The position numbers were made by a program, and so were the translations under genes. A DNA stretch of 8,644 bases. Source: Bacteroidota bacterium. Lineage in GTDB: Bacteria; Bacteroidota; Ignavibacteria; SZUA-365. The notes under the pieces were generated by a model. It was not told where the DNA came from, ran no database searches, and worked only from the letters and a program-made list of their open reading frames with translations. Of the stretch, positions 6,654 to 8,644 are shown one piece after another (within the stretch, counting starts at the first letter, position 1; the number at the start of each line of letters is the position of its first letter). The DNA lies in the NCBI GenBank assembly GCA_018224345.1, contig JAGTUW010000287.1, positions 1 through 8,644 of the forward strand, written 5' to 3'.

Positions 6654-7946
6654 ATGCGCAGTGCTGCTTTCATCCTCCTGTTGTTGCTGCTGGAAACACT
6701 GTTTGTGCTGGTGGCAGTCAATGGCGAAGTGAATCCCTGGCTATTCTTCCACGCAAGCGTGGGGGGGGCAGCGGTCTGGCTGGGTATTGTCCTGTTTCTG
6801 CAATCCGATATGCCACGCTGGACGTTGCCGGCTGTCCTGACTGCAGCGGTGGTGATGCGCCTGACACTGATCGGAACAGGGCCCATCGCGTCGGATGACA
6901 TGTACCGCTATATATGGGATGGGAAAGTCCAGGCACAGGGAATCGATCCCTATCTCCATGCGCCGGAAGACGAGGCGTTGGCGGACTTGCATGGTCCGCT
7001 GCTGCCGGCCTCAATCAACTTTCCCTCGATGAAAACAGTCTATCCACCTCTGGCGCAATGGGTGTTCTTCCTCACCTACAGTATCGGGGGCGCTTCGGTG
7101 TTGGCCTTCAAAATACCCCTGCTCCTTGCCGATGCCGCCACCATTATCCTCATACTCCTCCTGCTCAGACAATACGGAATCGCATCGCATGCTGTGGGAA
7201 TCTACGCGCTGAATCCCCTTGTGATTCTGCAGTTCATGGTTGACGGCCATCTCGATGTCATAGGTTTTCCATTTGTCCTGGCTTTCCTTCTCCTGTATGA
7301 GAAACGTTCCCGCATCGCCGGCGCGGTGATGCTGGGTCTTTCCATCGCGGTCAAACTGCTCTCTGTCATTTTCGTCCCGCTGCTGCTGCGGGATGCGTGG
7401 GAGAGAAAGCATCTCTGGATGATGGCGGCCCTGGCCGTCCCTGTCCTCATCTACCTGCCGTACATGCTGTCGGCCGGTTCGCCGTTCGAATCGCTCGCTG
7501 TGTACACCGCGCGCTGGAGTTTCAACGGATCGCTGTATCCGTTACTGCTTGCACTGCTCGATACCTCCTCCACTGCCCGGCCGGTGGCCATGGGACTGAC
7601 CGTCGTGGGAGTCCTCCTCCTTGCCATGACACGCCGCCCACTGGTGTGGAAGCTTGCCGGCGCCACGGTCGTATTCTTCCTGCTGGCTGCCACTGTACAT
7701 CCCTGGTATCTGACATGGACGGCATTGCTGCTCCCGTTCTATCCCCGCTGGAGTTTCGTCGTATTCGTCGCGACCGTCTCCCTGTCGAATTTCTCCGGTG
7801 TGCTGTACCACAGCGGAGGACCGTGGGTCGAACCGTTCTGGCTCGGACCAGCCGTCTACCTGCCGGTGTTCGTCTCGCTGTTGCTGGAGCGTATCGGTCT
7901 GCTTCCCCTGCCGGAAATACCGACCGTGGCCTCGCCTGATCGATAA
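6654..7946 (+). CDS. Polytopic GT-C glycosyltransferase (GT87/mannosyltransferase-like)
   Basis: A 430-residue integral membrane protein with about ten or more hydrophobic segments, the first at residues 5-22. The long first loop carries the GT-C hallmark SDDMYRYIWDGKVQA (80-94), in which the Asp81-Asp82 pair is the likely catalytic base or metal site, then GIDPY and, further on, VYPPLAQWVF. Enzymes of this fold take a sugar from a polyprenyl-phosphate donor and act on the outer face of the cytoplasmic membrane. It starts 5 bases after the GT2 stop, with a weak SD (AGGT, 6643-6646), so it is probably in the same operon. The preceding GT2 is a plausible source of its lipid-linked donor. Exact family and substrate cannot be assigned; a DUF2029-type or PIG-M-like label would be reasonable. 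A run of eight G at 6761-6768 lies near its 5' end. Confidence 0.8.
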   Translation: MRSAAFILLLLLLETLFVLVAVNGEVNPWLFFHASVGGAAVWLGIVLFLQSDMPRWTLPAVLTAAVVMRLTLIGTGPIASDDMYRYIWDGKVQAQGIDPYLHAPEDEALADLHGPLLPASINFPSMKTVYPPLAQWVFFLTYSIGGASVLAFKIPLLLADAATIILILLLLRQYGIASHAVGIYALNPLVILQFMVDGHLDVIGFPFVLAFLLLYEKRSRIAGAVMLGLSIAVKLLSVIFVPLLLRDAWERKHLWMMAALAVPVLIYLPYMLSAGSPFESLAVYTARWSFNGSLYPLLLALLDTSSTARPVAMGLTVVGVLLLAMTRRPLVWKLAGATVVFFLLAATVHPWYLTWTALLLPFYPRWSFVVFVATVSLSNFSGVLYHSGGPWVEPFWLGPAVYLPVFVSLLLERIGLLPLPEIPTVASPDR

Positions 7947-8334
7947 CAATGTCTGTCCCACTTCTGCGGCCTGGCGCCATACCGGCCTTCCTGCCGGATT
8001 CGCTGCACATGCTGCCTCACCACAAGCGCTACCTCTCTTGCCGCTTTGTTCAAAGTCGCGGCTATCCTTTCGTGTTCAGGGTGTTTATTATCCAGAGGTG
8101 AATTGTCATGTGACGGACAGATGGAGAATGGCGCTATCTATATATTGTAGTTGCCATCAGCAGTATCTGCAGGACCTCATGCGTGGTACATCTCTCTCCG
8201 CTCCGTGTGACGACTGCCGGGATGGTGCAGATTCAGGAGTTCTGCGGCGGGTGAACGCTTTCGGGTTTTCACCCGTTTTTTACAATATTGGCTATGTACC
8301 GCAGCAATGTCATCAGTATTTTATCAGGATTTAC
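7947..8334. other. Long non-coding or poorly coding gap after the GT-C gene
   Basis: This stretch of 388 bases holds no gene I can support with confidence. It contains a possible 50-codon frame (7949-8101) that begins 2 bases after the GT-C stop but has no SD and no recognisable family. It also contains an imperfect hairpin with arms ATGGC/GCCAT (8128-8157) and a strong intrinsic terminator at 8248-8281. The + strand frame that leads into the next gene stays open through the whole gap. The terminator inside it and the SD just before ATG 8335 argue that this is untranslated leader. It may be the 3' untranslated region of the upstream operon plus the promoter and leader of the downstream gene. 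Confidence 0.5.
8248..8281 (+). terminator. Rho-independent terminator
   Basis: The perfect 8-base arms CGGGTGAA (8248-8255) and TTCACCCG (8268-8275) enclose a 12-base loop and are followed directly by six T (8276-8281). This is a textbook intrinsic terminator for + strand transcription. It lies about 300 bases past the GT-C stop and 53 bases before the last gene. It therefore probably ends the arsS-containing transcript and separates the second AhpD-like gene into its own unit. Confidence 0.85.
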
Positions 8335-8644
8335 ATGGCGCATATCGGAATCATAGCGGAGGAAAATGCCGGGGATGTCCTGCGGGACCTGTACAGAAGG
8401 TATCGGGCGCCGTGGGGAGGGATGGACAATATTCTTGCCATACACAGCCAGTTGCCGGAGACCCTGCCGCCGCATGTCGCATTGTATAAACAATTGATGT
8501 TCGCGCAGGGACCGCTCTCCCGCCGTCATCGTGAATTGATCGCTACCGTGGTGTCCGCTGCGAATCGTTGTGATTACTGCATTCATCATCACTCCGATGC
8601 ACTGGACCGTGTCACGCGCGACCGGGCGCTTGTACGCACTGTCC
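8335..8644 (+). CDS. AhpD/carboxymuconolactone-decarboxylase-like peroxidase-related protein, 3' end cut off
   Basis: The frame runs off the right edge, and 103 codons are visible. Residues 31-36 (DNILAI), 60-76 (PLSRRHRELIATVVSAA) and the AhpD-type redox motif CDYCIHHH (Cys79, Cys82, His86), with the upstream Glu67, place it among the 'uncharacterised peroxidase-related' members of the carboxymuconolactone-decarboxylase fold. These are expected to be cytoplasmic thiol oxidoreductases. It is a different subfamily from the CPYC protein at 4574-4909. It has a longer N-terminal region and a CxxCxxxH active site, so it is not a recent tandem copy. ATG 8335 is chosen because AGGA (8326-8329) precedes it by 5 bases and the family typically begins a few residues before the acidic first helix. 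The frame is open further upstream, but that sequence contains the terminator. A missing C-terminal part of several dozen residues is expected beyond the window. Confidence 0.85.
   Translation, partial: MAHIGIIAEENAGDVLRDLYRRYRAPWGGMDNILAIHSQLPETLPPHVALYKQLMFAQGPLSRRHRELIATVVSAANRCDYCIHHHSDALDRVTRDRALVRTV

Noticed and set aside
7949..8101. 50-codon frame beginning 2 bases after the GT-C stop
   Set aside because: No SD, no hydrophobic or domain pattern, Pro/Arg/His-rich. The coupled-looking position is the only support, so it was not called as a gene.
8281..8334. Promoter for the last gene (TACAAT at 8281-8286 as a -10)
   Set aside because: No acceptable -35 or Bacteroidota -33 element at the right distance; the match is too short to call.
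1..8644. CRISPR arrays, tRNA or rRNA genes, insertion sequences, phage genes
   Set aside because: No regularly spaced repeats, tRNA-like cloverleaf, rRNA sequence, transposase motif or terminal inverted repeats were seen on either strand.

Overview
All recognisable genes lie on the + strand of a moderately GC-rich bacterial chromosome segment. Two genes point to the Bacteroidota/Chlorobiota (FCB) group: an outer-membrane protein with SprA-like beta modules, and a secreted protein of the family that Bacteroidota genomes often mislabel 'septum formation inhibitor Maf'. Clear Shine-Dalgarno (SD) sequences on most genes are atypical for classical Bacteroidia and Flavobacteriia. They fit better with a deep-branching relative such as an Ignavibacteria- or Kapaibacteria-like lineage. 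This placement is inferred from family memory and was not tested.

Layout: (1) 2-2497, 3' part of a large SprA-like outer-membrane beta-barrel gene, cut by the window edge. (2) 2498-2762, spacer with no gene I can support. (3) 2763-3713, exported 'Maf-labelled' family protein. (4) 3840-7946, a compact five-gene unit: a TIGR04282-type glycosyltransferase; a small AhpD-like CPYC protein (TIGR04169 type); the radical SAM enzyme ArsS; a family 2 glycosyltransferase of the dolichyl-phosphate-sugar synthase type; and a polytopic GT-C glycosyltransferase. (5) 7947-8334, 388 bases without a confident gene, containing a strong intrinsic terminator at 8248-8281. (6) 8335 to the edge, the 5' part of a second, different AhpD/carboxymuconolactone-decarboxylase-like gene.

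How they work together: the TIGR04282, TIGR04169 and ArsS trio is the known signature of arsenosugar biosynthesis. ArsS is understood to join a methylated arsenic species to the 5'-deoxyadenosyl group of SAM, and later steps replace adenine with other groups. The unusual part is the 3' extension. The GT2 gene overlaps arsS by 8 bases and is followed after 5 bases by a GT-C gene. GT2 enzymes of this type often make polyprenyl-phosphate sugars, and GT-C enzymes often use them on the far side of the membrane. I therefore suggest, as inference only, a lipid-linked or exported glycosylation branch attached to arsenosugar chemistry. No arsM, nucleosidase or arsenic regulator is visible in this window.
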